A stretch of DNA of 64,000 nt from Kribbella steppae (GTDB lineage Bacteria; Actinomycetota; Actinomycetes; Propionibacteriales; Kribbellaceae). Both the position numbers and the translations under genes were made by a program. Shown here piece by piece: positions 23,914 to 33,233 of the stretch. Every line of letters begins with the position of its first letter. Within the stretch, counting starts at the first letter, position 1. The stretch is taken from the NCBI RefSeq assembly GCF_004342025.1, contig NZ_SLWN01000005.1:1-64000 (forward strand), written 5' to 3'. Below the pieces are notes generated by a model that ran no database searches, was not told the origin of the DNA, and worked only from the letters and a program-made list of their open reading frames with translations.

Positions 23914-24963
23914 CTAGGACTCGGTCCACACCCGGCTCGGGTACGACGTTCGGAGTGCCGGCATCACCTCCGTGACGAACGTCTCCACCGAGGCCCGGTT
24001 CTCATCCTCCGGGAGGCCTGCGACCTCAAGCGAGATGCCCGACAGTTCGTGGCCGAAGGCCTCCTGGTAGCGGCCGAACTTGTCGATCACCTGCTCCGGC
24101 GACCCGACCAGCACCGACCCACCCTCGAGGAACTCCTCCAGCGTCTGGAACGGCAACTTGTTGTGCCGAGCCCCCGGCGAGTCCATGAACGCATCGAAGA
24201 TGGGTCGGTACCCGTCCACCGCCTCCTGCGACGTCTTCTTCACGTACAGCCCGTTGAAGCCCGCCCCGACCACAGCGTCGGCCGGATCACGCCCGTACGC
24301 CTCCCACCGCTCCCGGTAGTGCCGGATCAGCCCGGCGTACTTCTCCAGCGGGTGGAAGCCGTTCGCCGAGAACAACGGATCACCCCAGCGAGCCGCCAGC
24401 TCGGTCGACTCCGTCGACGACGCCGAGCCATGCCACAGCGGGATGCCATCGACCCGATAAGGCCGAGGCTGACTCGTCGCGTCCACCAACGCAGGACGAT
24501 AGGAACCCGACCAGGTGACAGCTGTCTCCCGCAGCAACCGCCGCAGCAGCTCGTACTTCTCCCGGTTCCGATCCCACTGGCCCTCGAGCGAGTACCCGAA
24601 CAGCGCGTTCTGGTCCGGGTCGTTGCCCTTCCCGATGATGATGTCGAGCCGCCCACCCGACAGCTGGTCCAGCGTCGCGTAGTCCTCCGCCACGCGGACC
24701 GGATCCAGCAGCGACAGCACGGTCACCGTCGTCAGCAGCCGGATCCGCGACGTCACCGCCGCGATGTACGACAACACCACCGGCGGAGACGACGAGATGA
24801 ACCGCTGCGCGTGCCGCTCCCCCACGCCGTACGCGTCGAACCCCAGTTCCTCCGCCCACTGCGCCTGCTGTACGACGTGCTGGAACCGCTGGTACGGCGT
24901 CAGTTGCACCCCGCTGATCGGGTCCGGCGAGTTGTCGATCAGCGTGTAGGTACAGAACTTCAT
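23914..24963 (-). CDS. LLM-class flavin-dependent oxidoreductase (LuxA-like)
   Basis: 349 residues with the TIM-barrel of bacterial-luciferase-like monooxygenases. These use reduced FMN from a separate reductase to insert oxygen next to sulfur or carbon. FYT-like N-terminal strand, WAEELGFDAYGVGERHA and DQLSGGRLDIIIGKGNDPDQ (flavin phosphate site) are clear. Size and type are like B. subtilis CmoO/YtmO. It is the last gene of the organosulfur operon, with an ATGA overlap with the DUF1684 gene. The reductase would be the fused SsuE domain encoded upstream. Confidence 0.88.
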   Translation of the reverse strand: MKFCTYTLIDNSPDPISGVQLTPYQRFQHVVQQAQWAEELGFDAYGVGERHAQRFISSSPPVVLSYIAAVTSRIRLLTTVTVLSLLDPVRVAEDYATLDQLSGGRLDIIIGKGNDPDQNALFGYSLEGQWDRNREKYELLRRLLRETAVTWSGSYRPALVDATSQPRPYRVDGIPLWHGSASSTESTELAARWGDPLFSANGFHPLEKYAGLIRHYRERWEAYGRDPADAVVGAGFNGLYVKKTSQEAVDGYRPIFDAFMDSPGARHNKLPFQTLEEFLEGGSVLVGSPEQVIDKFGRYQEAFGHELSGISLEVAGLPEDENRASVETFVTEVMPALRTSYPSRVWTES

Positions 24964-25739
24964 CGCGGCTTCTTCTCGCCTGCCGTGATCGGCAGGCCGA
25001 GGCGGTTACCTGCGACCGGCGCCGGGCAGGTCCCGTACGCCGTGAACGCGAACGGCAGGTTGATGGTCCGGTTGAAGTCGATCAGGACTGAGTGGTCCTT
25101 CTCCACGACTCCAGTGGTGACAGTGCGCCAGGGAGCCGTCTCCTCCCCGTTTGTCTTGTCGTGGAAGGACAGAGTGAGCCGTCCACCCCCGGCAGCCGTC
25201 GCCACCAGTTCGTACGCCGACCCGCCGAGCGCCACGTGGACAGTGCCGACCGCAGTGACGTGCTGACGGAGGTCATCGCGGGCTGTGGAGACCTCCACCC
25301 GCTCCGGCTCCGGGTACGGCGTGTAGTACGCCTTCACCACCCAGTCCGGATTCAGTGGGTACGTCGGTACACCGCTGAACCCACGCCGGGTCGATGCCCG
25401 TGGGTCTCGCTGGCGAACGGCGTACCGTCCGCCTCGCCGCACGAGTTCCGCGAGGCGGTCGCCGTACAGCAGCCAGCTCAGTGAGCCCGCCTCAGGCACA
25501 CTTGCCGACGTCTCGCCGTGCACTGGCTCACCGCCCAGTGTCAGCTCGCCATCGGCCGTCACCGACGCCTGCTGGTTGTCGGCCCACCACTTGCCCGGCA
25601 GGCCGCGGATCAACCCAGGCGCCGGTGGCAGCCAGTCGAAGGCGACTACGGTCAGCCAGCCGTAGTCGGTGTCCAGGTCCTGTTCGCGGGCAGCGTGCCA
25701 CGTCTGCCAGTCCTGCTCGAGGTCGGAGACGACGGTCAT
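24960..25739 (-). CDS. DUF1684 domain-containing protein
   Basis: 259 residues from ATG at 25739. DUF1684 signatures are the N-terminal DWQTWHAAREQDLDTDYGWLTVV and the C-terminal INLPFAFTAYGTCPAPVAGNRLGLPITAGEKK. The family is cytoplasmic, beta-rich and of unknown function. It starts by ATGA overlap with the SsuD-like gene and ends by ATGA overlap with the LuxA-like gene, so it is translated as part of the operon. A role in handling the oxidised sulfur compound is likely by context. A longer upstream frame is antisense-like and rejected. Confidence 0.82.
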   Translation of the reverse strand: MTVVSDLEQDWQTWHAAREQDLDTDYGWLTVVAFDWLPPAPGLIRGLPGKWWADNQQASVTADGELTLGGEPVHGETSASVPEAGSLSWLLYGDRLAELVRRGGRYAVRQRDPRASTRRGFSGVPTYPLNPDWVVKAYYTPYPEPERVEVSTARDDLRQHVTAVGTVHVALGGSAYELVATAAGGGRLTLSFHDKTNGEETAPWRTVTTGVVEKDHSVLIDFNRTINLPFAFTAYGTCPAPVAGNRLGLPITAGEKKPR

Positions 25740-26848
25740 GAGGCCAGGTCCTTCCGGGAGTTCTGCTCGCGGTGCGCCACTTCGGACCGGACCAGCGGGA
25801 TGACGTAGCGGCCGAAGTCGATCGCGTCGTCGTAGATGTCGTAACCGCGGGCGGAGAAGATCCGGATCCCGAGGTCGTAGTAGTCGAGCAACGCGGCCGC
25901 CACCGTGTCCGGCGTACCGACCAGCGCGGTCGAGTTGCCGCCACCTCCGGTCAGCCCGGTCGGGGCGGTCCACAGCGCCCGGTCGTGCCGCTCGCCGGCC
26001 TCGACCGCCGTCAGCAACCGCTGGGAGCCGGCGTTCTCGGGCGTCTTCGACCGGAGGCGCGTGTTCAGCGGGACACCACCGGCCCGCACGGTCTTGATCC
26101 GGCCGAGAATGCTTTCGGCCTTCTCCCAGGCGAGTTCCTCGGTCGGCGCCAGGATCGGCCGGAAGGCGATCTGGATCGTCGGACGGTCCGCACGACCTGC
26201 CTTCGAGGCTTCGGCGTCGATGGTCGCCAACTGGTCCCGCGTTCCGGCCAGCGGCTCACCCCACAACGCGAAGATGTCCGCCTCGGCCGCACCCACCGCG
26301 TACGCCGCGGCCGACGAACCACCGAACGAGATCCGCGGCCGCGGCTGCTGCAACGGCTTGATATCCGCCAGAAACTGCTCGAAACGATAGAACGAGCCGT
26401 TGAAGTCGAACCGCTCGTCCGAGGTCCAGGCCTGTTTGAGGATCTGGATGAACTCCCGCGTCCGCCCGTACCGGTCGTCCTTGGCCAGGAAGTCGCCCTC
26501 GGCCGCCTGGTCAGCGGTCGACCCGCCGGTGATCACGTGGACCTCGAACCGGCCGCCGCTGATGTGGTCGAGCGTCGCGAACGTCTTCGCGGTCAGCGTC
26601 GGGTAGGCGACGTTCGGCCGGTGCGCGACCACCAGGTTGATCCGTTCGGTCCGGCCGGCGACGTACGCCGCGACCTGGGCCGGGTCCGGCGACCCCGAGT
26701 GGTAGGCGAACAGGATCCGGTCCCACCCGTTGTCCTCGTGGGCACGGGCGAGCTTGGCCGTGTACTCCAGGTCCAGCGGGCCGCCGGTTCGCGGTGTGAC
26801 CTCGCTGGCCGGGTTGGTCCCGGCGATTCCCAGGAACTCAACTGGCAT
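25736..26848 (-). CDS. LLM-class monooxygenase, SsuD-like
   Basis: 370 residues. This is the closest of the four monooxygenases to alkanesulfonate monooxygenase SsuD, which releases sulfite from sulfonates with FMNH2 and O2. Features include HSGSPDPAQVAAYVAGRTERI, ATLDHISGGRFEVHVITGG and RYGRTREFIQILKQAW. The gene overlaps the FAD/NAD protein gene by 11 bases. Whether it acts on a sulfonate or on another S-C bond here is not known. The transporter in the operon is of amino-acid type, not SsuABC. Confidence 0.85.
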   Translation of the reverse strand: MPVEFLGIAGTNPASEVTPRTGGPLDLEYTAKLARAHEDNGWDRILFAYHSGSPDPAQVAAYVAGRTERINLVVAHRPNVAYPTLTAKTFATLDHISGGRFEVHVITGGSTADQAAEGDFLAKDDRYGRTREFIQILKQAWTSDERFDFNGSFYRFEQFLADIKPLQQPRPRISFGGSSAAAYAVGAAEADIFALWGEPLAGTRDQLATIDAEASKAGRADRPTIQIAFRPILAPTEELAWEKAESILGRIKTVRAGGVPLNTRLRSKTPENAGSQRLLTAVEAGERHDRALWTAPTGLTGGGGNSTALVGTPDTVAAALLDYYDLGIRIFSARGYDIYDDAIDFGRYVIPLVRSEVAHREQNSRKDLAS

Positions 26849-28772
26849 GGCGTTCTTCCTTCCGTACGGTGGGTGCGAGAAGCTTCAGGAGGTGCCTGGC
26901 GACCGCGTCGTTCTGCCGGAACCCGGCGCCGTTGAAATGTGGCCGCGAGAACCCGGACGACCCGGCCGAACCGGACACCGACGGCCCGAGCAGGAACAGC
27001 GACGGGTGGACGCTGCCGTCGGCCCGGATCGCGCGACACTGCGAGTCCGCCTTGAGCTGACCGCCGCCGAGACTCGTCCCGTCCGCGGCGAACAACTCGT
27101 CGGCCGCCAGTACGCCGGACGCCAGCAACCCGCGCAGCAGCGGATCGGTCGCAGCCAGTACGTCGGGGCGCGGCAACCGAGCCTCGACGAACGCACGCGC
27201 CCGGATCTCCCCGGCCACACCGGAGCTCCGGGCCACGAACTGATCGTTGTCGATGGCAACATCAAGATCAGGACCGGCGAACCGGACGATGCCGGCTCGA
27301 TGCAACGCGAGCAGTTCCTCCAGCCGCCGCGGCGGTGGACCACTCGCCACGAACGAGAAGAACCCGTGCCACTCGGTCTCCACATGCCGGACCCGATCCT
27401 CGTCCGACAACCGCCCTTCGGTGATCGCCACCGACAACACGCTGTAGATGCTCAGCAGCGCATTGAAAACCGCAAGATCAGCCGAGTACGACGCATCCGC
27501 GCGCCGCAGCAGATCCGTCTCGATCAACCCGGCCAGGAACTGCTCGAACCGGTCCCGGTCCTCGAAGAACCGCCCGTTCAACGGCCGATCCACGGCAGCG
27601 CGCACGAACCGGTCGTTGGGATCCGGTACGGCGTCCTCCACCGCCGCGATGAACTCAGGGGCTGTCGGCCACGACCCGTCGAGCACGGAAGCGAATCGTT
27701 GCCACGACCACCGAGTCCGCTCCGGATGCGCGCTGAACAGCTGCTGATAGTGGGCGAACGTCAGTTCCTTGTCGATCAACGGGCTCAAGTGGGTCTGGAA
27801 GTCGAGCACCCCGGCGCCGAGCTCGTCCAACGCGGCCTTGGTCAGATAGCGGGTCGGCACCGGCTTCGTCCCGGCCACTGTGTAACCGAGCTTGGCGTGA
27901 TACGGCACTCCGCGGCGCGAACCGACGTACAGGATCGGCTCGTTGCCGGACGGGCGGTAGCTGAGCAGGCCATCGCACTCGTCGTACCAGCCGCCGCGTC
28001 CCTCGGTGAGCAGGACCATCAGGTCGATGAACGCCTGACCGAAGCCGCGGACGATCACGTTCTCGCCCGACCGCAGGTCATCGAGGTCGACGTCTGCGGT
28101 GTAGCCGGGTGGGATGTAGGTCAGGCCCGCGTCGGATGCGCGCGCTGCCCAGGCGGTCTCCGATGCCGTCGGCAACCGGTCGAGGTAGCCGAGGGCCAGC
28201 ACCACGAGGTCGGCGTCGATCTCCTTGCCGGACGCGAGCACCACGCGTTGATCGGCCGTCAACTCGACTGCACGCTCCAAGTGGGTGGTGACGGTCGCGG
28301 GCAGGTCGCGGACCACCCGTTCCCAGACCCACGCGAGGTACTCGGCCTGCAGTAAGCGCGGCGGGAAGTCCATCGGACCGGCCGGTTCCAGAGCGGCGCG
28401 CTCCAGGATCACGGCGCCCTCGCCGGCCACCCAGGTGGCGAGGTCCGGGCCGGGGATGATCGGTCCGTCGCACTCGACCGATTCGTCGGTGAAGATCGTG
28501 ACGTCGGATGTCATCGAGTTCATCCAGAGCAGCCGCGACTGGTCCCGCCGCCAGATCCGGCCGCCGCCGGCCGGAAACGGATCCACCACGTGGATCTCCA
28601 GCGATCGCTCGCCCAGCAGTTCAGGAGCGCTCGCCGCGAACCGTTCGAGCAACCCGACCGTGCGCGGTCCGCCGCCGACGAACACGATCTTCGCCGGTGA
28701 GTTGGAGTGGCCGACCCCGGGCGCGCGTGGCCGGCGGAACTCCGCGGCGACGACCTGTTCCTGCCTTGTCAT
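26838..28772 (-). CDS. FAD/NAD(P)-binding protein, large
   Basis: 644 residues from ATG at 28772. The N-terminus has the nucleotide-binding motif KIVFVGGGPRTVGLLERFAAS (about 28-48) of the NAD_binding_9 type family. DLVVLALGYLDRLP is a second dinucleotide-site element. The C-terminal HFNGAGFRQNDAVARHLLKLL closes the fold. Such proteins are found beside LLM monooxygenases and may be flavin oxidases or N-/S-oxygenases. It is coupled at both ends by overlaps (ATGA upstream). The substrate is unknown; it is large enough to hold extra domains I cannot identify. Confidence 0.8.
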   Translation of the reverse strand: MTRQEQVVAAEFRRPRAPGVGHSNSPAKIVFVGGGPRTVGLLERFAASAPELLGERSLEIHVVDPFPAGGGRIWRRDQSRLLWMNSMTSDVTIFTDESVECDGPIIPGPDLATWVAGEGAVILERAALEPAGPMDFPPRLLQAEYLAWVWERVVRDLPATVTTHLERAVELTADQRVVLASGKEIDADLVVLALGYLDRLPTASETAWAARASDAGLTYIPPGYTADVDLDDLRSGENVIVRGFGQAFIDLMVLLTEGRGGWYDECDGLLSYRPSGNEPILYVGSRRGVPYHAKLGYTVAGTKPVPTRYLTKAALDELGAGVLDFQTHLSPLIDKELTFAHYQQLFSAHPERTRWSWQRFASVLDGSWPTAPEFIAAVEDAVPDPNDRFVRAAVDRPLNGRFFEDRDRFEQFLAGLIETDLLRRADASYSADLAVFNALLSIYSVLSVAITEGRLSDEDRVRHVETEWHGFFSFVASGPPPRRLEELLALHRAGIVRFAGPDLDVAIDNDQFVARSSGVAGEIRARAFVEARLPRPDVLAATDPLLRGLLASGVLAADELFAADGTSLGGGQLKADSQCRAIRADGSVHPSLFLLGPSVSGSAGSSGFSRPHFNGAGFRQNDAVARHLLKLLAPTVRKEERHAS

Positions 28773-30085
28773 GTGTCCAGCCCGAGGTGTCCGCGCAACG
28801 TCGTACCGGCGTACTCGGACCGGAACACCCCACGCTCGCGCAGGAGGGGGACGACCCGGTCGACGAAGTCGTCCAGGCCGCCGGGTGTGAGGTGTGGGAC
28901 CAGGACGAAGCCGTCGGCCGCGTCTTCCTGGACGTGACGGTTCAGCGCTTCGGCGACCGTCGACGGGGAGCCGATGAAGGTCTGGCGGTTCTGCTGGTTG
29001 ATCACGGTCTCGCGCAACGACCAGCCGTGCGCCTCGGCCTGCGCCCGCCATTCCGCCACGATCGGCGCCGGGTCGTTGTAGCCGACGCGCCCCTGGGTCA
29101 CGGACGACCCGACCACCGGGTCCTCGGACGGCAGCGGACCATCCGGGTCGTACGCCGAGAGATCGCGACCCCACAGGAGTTCGGCCAGTACGAGAGCCGT
29201 TGGTCCGGAGACCTGCTGCTCGCGGATGTACTGCGCCTTCTCGACCGCCTCCGCATCAGTGTCCGCGACGACGACCGTCACCGCGGGCATGATCTTCAGC
29301 GACTCGTCGGTCCGCCCGTAACGGGCCAGCCGCGACTTCACGTCCTTGTAGAAGGTCTGCCCGGCTTCGAACGTCCCGTGCCGGCTGAAGATCACGTCCG
29401 CACCCGACGCCGCGAACTCCCGGCCCTGATCGCTGTCGCCGGCCTGGATGACCACCGGCCGGCCCTGCGGCGACGGCGGCAACCCGAACCGCCCGCGGAT
29501 GTCGAAGTGCGCGCCCTCGTCCGCGAAGGCCCCAGCGCCCTCGCGGGCGAAGACACCCGCCGCCTGGGCCAGGACCAGATCGTCCTCGGTCCAGGAATCC
29601 CACAATTTCCGCACGATCCGCAGTGACTCCTGCGCGCGGACGTACCGATCCGCCTTGTCCAGGTACCCGCCGCGGCGGAAGTTCTCGCCGGTGAACGCGT
29701 CCCACGACGTCACGACGTTCCAGGCCGCGCGTCCGCCGGAGAGGTGGTCGAGGGTGGCGAGGCGCTTGGCCAACTCGTACGGCTCGTTGAACGTCGAGTT
29801 CACCGTCGCCGCGAGGCCGAGATGCTGGGTGACCGCGGCCAGCCCACTCAGCACCGTCAGAGACTCTGGCCGGCCGACCACGTCGAGGTCGTGGATCTTG
29901 CCCTTCACCTCACGCAGCCGCAGTCCCTCGGCCAGGAAGAAGAAGTCGAACGTCCCGCGCTCGGCCGTCTCGGCCAGATGTTTGAACGACGCGAAATCGA
30001 TCTGCGACCCCGACTCCGGATCTGACCACACCGTGGTGTTGTTCACGCCCGGGAAGTGCGCCGCCAGATGGATCTGCTTGGTCAT
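28769..30085 (-). CDS. LLM-class monooxygenase, NtaA/SnaA/DszA type
   Basis: 438 residues from ATG at 30085. The NtaA-type N-terminus IHLAAHFPGVNNTTVWSDP and the motifs AETAERGTFDFFFLAEG, RAAWNVVTSWDAFTGENF and GRPVVIQAGDSDQGREFAA match this branch, which includes B. subtilis CmoJ/YtnJ and YxeK. Those act on S-modified cysteines. It needs FMNH2 from a partner. ATGA overlaps join it to both neighbours. Full family length, with no missing motifs. Confidence 0.9.
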   Translation of the reverse strand: MTKQIHLAAHFPGVNNTTVWSDPESGSQIDFASFKHLAETAERGTFDFFFLAEGLRLREVKGKIHDLDVVGRPESLTVLSGLAAVTQHLGLAATVNSTFNEPYELAKRLATLDHLSGGRAAWNVVTSWDAFTGENFRRGGYLDKADRYVRAQESLRIVRKLWDSWTEDDLVLAQAAGVFAREGAGAFADEGAHFDIRGRFGLPPSPQGRPVVIQAGDSDQGREFAASGADVIFSRHGTFEAGQTFYKDVKSRLARYGRTDESLKIMPAVTVVVADTDAEAVEKAQYIREQQVSGPTALVLAELLWGRDLSAYDPDGPLPSEDPVVGSSVTQGRVGYNDPAPIVAEWRAQAEAHGWSLRETVINQQNRQTFIGSPSTVAEALNRHVQEDAADGFVLVPHLTPGGLDDFVDRVVPLLRERGVFRSEYAGTTLRGHLGLDT

Positions 30086-31164
30086 CGCTCGCTCCCCACA
30101 TACCGGCTCCCCGGCCGCGCCAGCCCGAGCCGGCTCCTCAGCGTCGCCGCCCGGCCGACCGGCCCGATCAACTTCCTTGCCCGCAGCAACGGAATCAGCC
30201 GCTCCGCGATCACAGGTACGTCGACCTCCAGCGAAGCCGGCCGCAGTTGCACCCCATCCACGCCCGCCGCAGCCCACTCTCCAATCAGGTCAGCCAGCCG
30301 CTCCACCCCACCGATGTGGTCAAGGTGACTGGCCCCGTCAGCCCGCAAAGCAGCCGCCGCCGGGTCCTCATCCAGCAACACCCCCACCGAAACCAACACC
30401 CGCGGCGACCCCGCGCCGACTCGGATCGCAGCCAGCCGCTCCTCCAACTCCCCGACTCCCGGCAGCAGGACCAACTCGGCCTCGGCGGCTGTTTCCAGGG
30501 CCTCCGGGGTGTTTACCCGGATCGCGGTGATCGGGTGACCTTGGGGCGGGCGAGGGACGATCGAAGGACCTTTGATGTTGAACGTCGGGCTGGAGTAGTC
30601 GACGTAGTGAATGCGGTCTCGGTCTATGAAGCGGCCGGTCGACGCGTCGCGGATGATGGCGTCGTCTTCCCAGGAGTCCCAGAGGTGTCGGCTGACATCG
30701 ACGACGTACCGGGCCTCGCGCCAGGTGTCGGCGGCGGGAGCCGGTTCACGACGGCCGATCACCGCGGCCGCCTCCTCCGACGACGACACGTCTGCGACCC
30801 ACCCACCGCGACCGGACGAGATGTAGTCGAGCGTGGCGACGGACGCCTGCACGTGGAACGGCTCGGTGTGCGTGACAGTGATCGTCGGCAGCAGTCCGAT
30901 CCGCTCGGTCGCCGGTGCGATCCGGGCCGCCAGACCGAGCGCATCCAGCCGCACGCTCACCCGATCGGCAATATCCGCCGGCGCTTCCAGTGCATCGGCG
31001 AAGGTCGCGATGTCGACCCCGGCCGCCTCGGCCCGTTGCACCGCACGCAGGGCGAGTTCACCGGTGAGGATCGCGGCCGGGTCCACCTCAGGCCCACGCC
31101 AGGCAGCCGGATGCCCGCCGGCACCATCGATCTCGATCGCGGTGATCAACCGCCGCCGACTCAC
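30082..31164 (-). CDS. LLM-class monooxygenase, short NtaA-like
   Basis: 360 residues from a GTG at 31164 that overlaps the previous stop (GTGA). It shares NtaA-type elements: RIGLLPTITVTHTEPFHVQASVATLDYISSGRGGW and DVSRHLWDSWEDDAIIRD. It is about 75 residues shorter than the full NtaA enzymes, mainly in the middle after PRPPQGHPITAIR. It may be a divergent or regulatory partner of the 438-residue enzyme. An upstream in-frame extension to 31407 would lie inside the SsuE-GNAT gene and is rejected. Confidence 0.82.
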   Translation of the reverse strand: MSRRRLITAIEIDGAGGHPAAWRGPEVDPAAILTGELALRAVQRAEAAGVDIATFADALEAPADIADRVSVRLDALGLAARIAPATERIGLLPTITVTHTEPFHVQASVATLDYISSGRGGWVADVSSSEEAAAVIGRREPAPAADTWREARYVVDVSRHLWDSWEDDAIIRDASTGRFIDRDRIHYVDYSSPTFNIKGPSIVPRPPQGHPITAIRVNTPEALETAAEAELVLLPGVGELEERLAAIRVGAGSPRVLVSVGVLLDEDPAAAALRADGASHLDHIGGVERLADLIGEWAAAGVDGVQLRPASLEVDVPVIAERLIPLLRARKLIGPVGRAATLRSRLGLARPGSRYVGSER

Positions 31165-32216
31165 GACGCCACCTTCAACGCGACGCTCAGGTCCTTCGTG
31201 AACCGCAGCGGACCGATCGACTCCGGGTCGGCCGACGTGTCGAACTGCGGCTCGAACCCGACCGCCAGGTACAACCCCGCCGCCTCCGGTTGCCGCGGGC
31301 CGGTGGTCAGGCAGAGCTTGCGGTACCCGAGGTCGATCGCGGCCGCCTCCAACTCTGTGAGGACCCGACGACCCAGCCCCTGCCGACGGTGCAGGTGCGA
31401 GGTCCACATCCGCTTCACCTCGGCGGTCTGGTCGTCGTACCGACGGATGGCGCCGCCGGCAACGGTCCGGCCGCCGTACCGGAGCAGGACGAACGCGCCG
31501 CCGCGCTCGGGATGGAAGTCGGACGGCGGGACCTCGGTGAGCTGGGTGTTCTCGTTGGTCCGGCCGTACCGGGTGCTGTACTCGACGACGAGATCGGCGA
31601 GGAGCGGCGCCGCCTCGGGATCCTCCGGGCGAGCGCGCACCGCCTCGATCCCGGCGAGCTGGACCGGCACACTCTCGGCCGGCCGGCTGCCCTCGACGGT
31701 GGCGAGGAACGCCTCGGTCACCTGGTAGAGCGGCACCGACGCCGCCGGGTCAAGGAGCAGCCCGCCACCGTCGTACAGGCGAATGTGGGACGACAGCACG
31801 AACCAGCCCTGCCCGATCGCGCCGGCACCGAGGCTGGTGAGCACCGGCCGGAGCGCGTAGTCGATCACCAGGACGTGCGCCGGCGTACCACCCGTTGCCA
31901 ACGGCAACACCGTCTTGCCTCTCAAGGCGTACTGCGGCAACAGGTCGAGGAACACCTTGAGAAGCCCGGAGTACGCCGCCTTGTAGACCGGCGTGGTGAC
32001 GACGACGGCGTCGGCGGCCTCCAACACCTTGACGGCCAAGGCGATCTCCGGGTCGTCGGCGCGACCACGGAGCAGAGGCTCGGCCGAGAGGTCGCGCAGG
32101 ACGATCGGGGGGACGGTGTGACCGTGGCTGATCAGCCGCTTGGTGACGTACTCCAGCACGGCGTCGGTACGAGAAGGATCGGACGGGCTGCTGGAGATGG
32201 TTGCGATGGTTGCCAT
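31161..32216 (-). CDS. FMN reductase (SsuE-like) fused to GNAT acetyltransferase
   Basis: 351 residues in two domains. Residues 1-~175 are an SsuE/flavodoxin-like NAD(P)H:FMN reductase (IATISSSPSDPSRTDAVLEYV, ADAVVVTTPVYKAAYSGLLKVFLDLLPQ, PLATGGTPAHVLVIDYALRP). Residues ~190-351 are a GNAT acetyltransferase with the acetyl-CoA motif RRQGLGRRVL near 277-286. The reductase can feed FMNH2 to the four LLM enzymes. The GNAT domain parallels SnaA/SnaB, which N-acetylate S-(2-succino)cysteine before oxidation. It sits between the binding proteins and the monooxygenases. Both domains look complete. Confidence 0.87.
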   Translation of the reverse strand: MATIATISSSPSDPSRTDAVLEYVTKRLISHGHTVPPIVLRDLSAEPLLRGRADDPEIALAVKVLEAADAVVVTTPVYKAAYSGLLKVFLDLLPQYALRGKTVLPLATGGTPAHVLVIDYALRPVLTSLGAGAIGQGWFVLSSHIRLYDGGGLLLDPAASVPLYQVTEAFLATVEGSRPAESVPVQLAGIEAVRARPEDPEAAPLLADLVVEYSTRYGRTNENTQLTEVPPSDFHPERGGAFVLLRYGGRTVAGGAIRRYDDQTAEVKRMWTSHLHRRQGLGRRVLTELEAAAIDLGYRKLCLTTGPRQPEAAGLYLAVGFEPQFDTSADPESIGPLRFTKDLSVALKVAS

Positions 32217-32228
32217 CTGTGTCGCCTC

Positions 32229-33224
32229 CTACTTCTGTTTGTCCTTGGGCAGGCCGGGCGGGTTGATCAGGGACTTCGGCACTGCCTCTGCGTCCAGGCC
32301 CCACTTCTTCAGGACCTTCGCGTAGCTGCCGTCGGCGACCGCCGCGTTCAGTGCGTCCGCGAGCGGCTTGACCAGGCCGTTGTCCTTCTTGGTGGTGATC
32401 CCGACCAGGCCCTGGACCGGGTAGCTGGACGACACCGTGCCGACGATCTCGGTCTTGGCCTGGGTCGCCACGTGGTACGAGGCGTTCGGGTTCGGGCCGA
32501 GGTAGAGGTCGATCCGGCCGGACTCCAGCGCGAGGTACGTGTCCGACGCCTGCTGGTAGTACTTCGGGTTCGCGGGCTTACGTCCGGCGGCCGCGTTCTG
32601 CTTGTTCCAGTCGAGCAGGATCGCCTCCTGCAGCGTGCCCGAACTGACCGCGATGGTCTTACCGGAGATGTCGGCCGGACCGGCGATCTTCAGGCCGGAG
32701 CCCTTCTTCGCCTCGAACGCGTGCAGGCCCAGCCGGTAGGTGGCGAAGTCGTACTTCTCCTTGCGCAGTTCGGACACCCCGATGTTGGAGATGCCGACCT
32801 GGTACTTGCCGGAGTCGAGCCCGAGGAACAGGTTCTCCCAGCTGGTGGTCTGGATCTCCGCCTTGAGGCCGAGCACACTCGCGACCAGGTAGGCGATGTC
32901 GATCTCGACACCGATCGGGGTCTTGTTGTCGTCCGCGGTGAAGCCGAGCGGCGGCAACCCGCCACCGGCCGAACCGTTGCCGACGACAAGCGTTCCGCTC
33001 TCCCGGACGGCGGCCGGCAGTTCGGCCGCGATGCTGTCGACCTTGGCCGACGTGATGTGCTGCTGATTCGCCGAGGTGTCGAACGCGACCACCGAGGCGT
33101 CACCAGCCCTGGGAGCCTCCGTCTGCGGATCCGCACAGGCAACCGGCGCCGCGAGTACGACGATTGCCGCGAGGGCCGCCCGCCAGCCGACCGCTGGGCG
33201 TACCGAATTCAAGCGTTGCGTCAT
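32229..33224 (-). CDS. Amino-acid-type ABC substrate-binding lipoprotein 1
   Basis: 331 residues. Signal sequence with lipobox APVAC, anchoring Cys30. The mature part is a family 3 (polar amino acid) binding protein: PIGVEIDIAYLVASVLGLKAEIQTTSWENLFLGL and KTIAVSSGTLQEAILLDWN. The next gene upstream encodes a related second binding protein, as with TcyJ/TcyK in B. subtilis. Family 3 proteins bind amino acids, which argues for an amino-acid-like sulfur substrate and not a plain sulfonate. Confidence 0.92.
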   Translation of the reverse strand: MTQRLNSVRPAVGWRAALAAIVVLAAPVACADPQTEAPRAGDASVVAFDTSANQQHITSAKVDSIAAELPAAVRESGTLVVGNGSAGGGLPPLGFTADDNKTPIGVEIDIAYLVASVLGLKAEIQTTSWENLFLGLDSGKYQVGISNIGVSELRKEKYDFATYRLGLHAFEAKKGSGLKIAGPADISGKTIAVSSGTLQEAILLDWNKQNAAAGRKPANPKYYQQASDTYLALESGRIDLYLGPNPNASYHVATQAKTEIVGTVSSSYPVQGLVGITTKKDNGLVKPLADALNAAVADGSYAKVLKKWGLDAEAVPKSLINPPGLPKDKQK

Positions 33225-33233
33225 CAGGATTCC

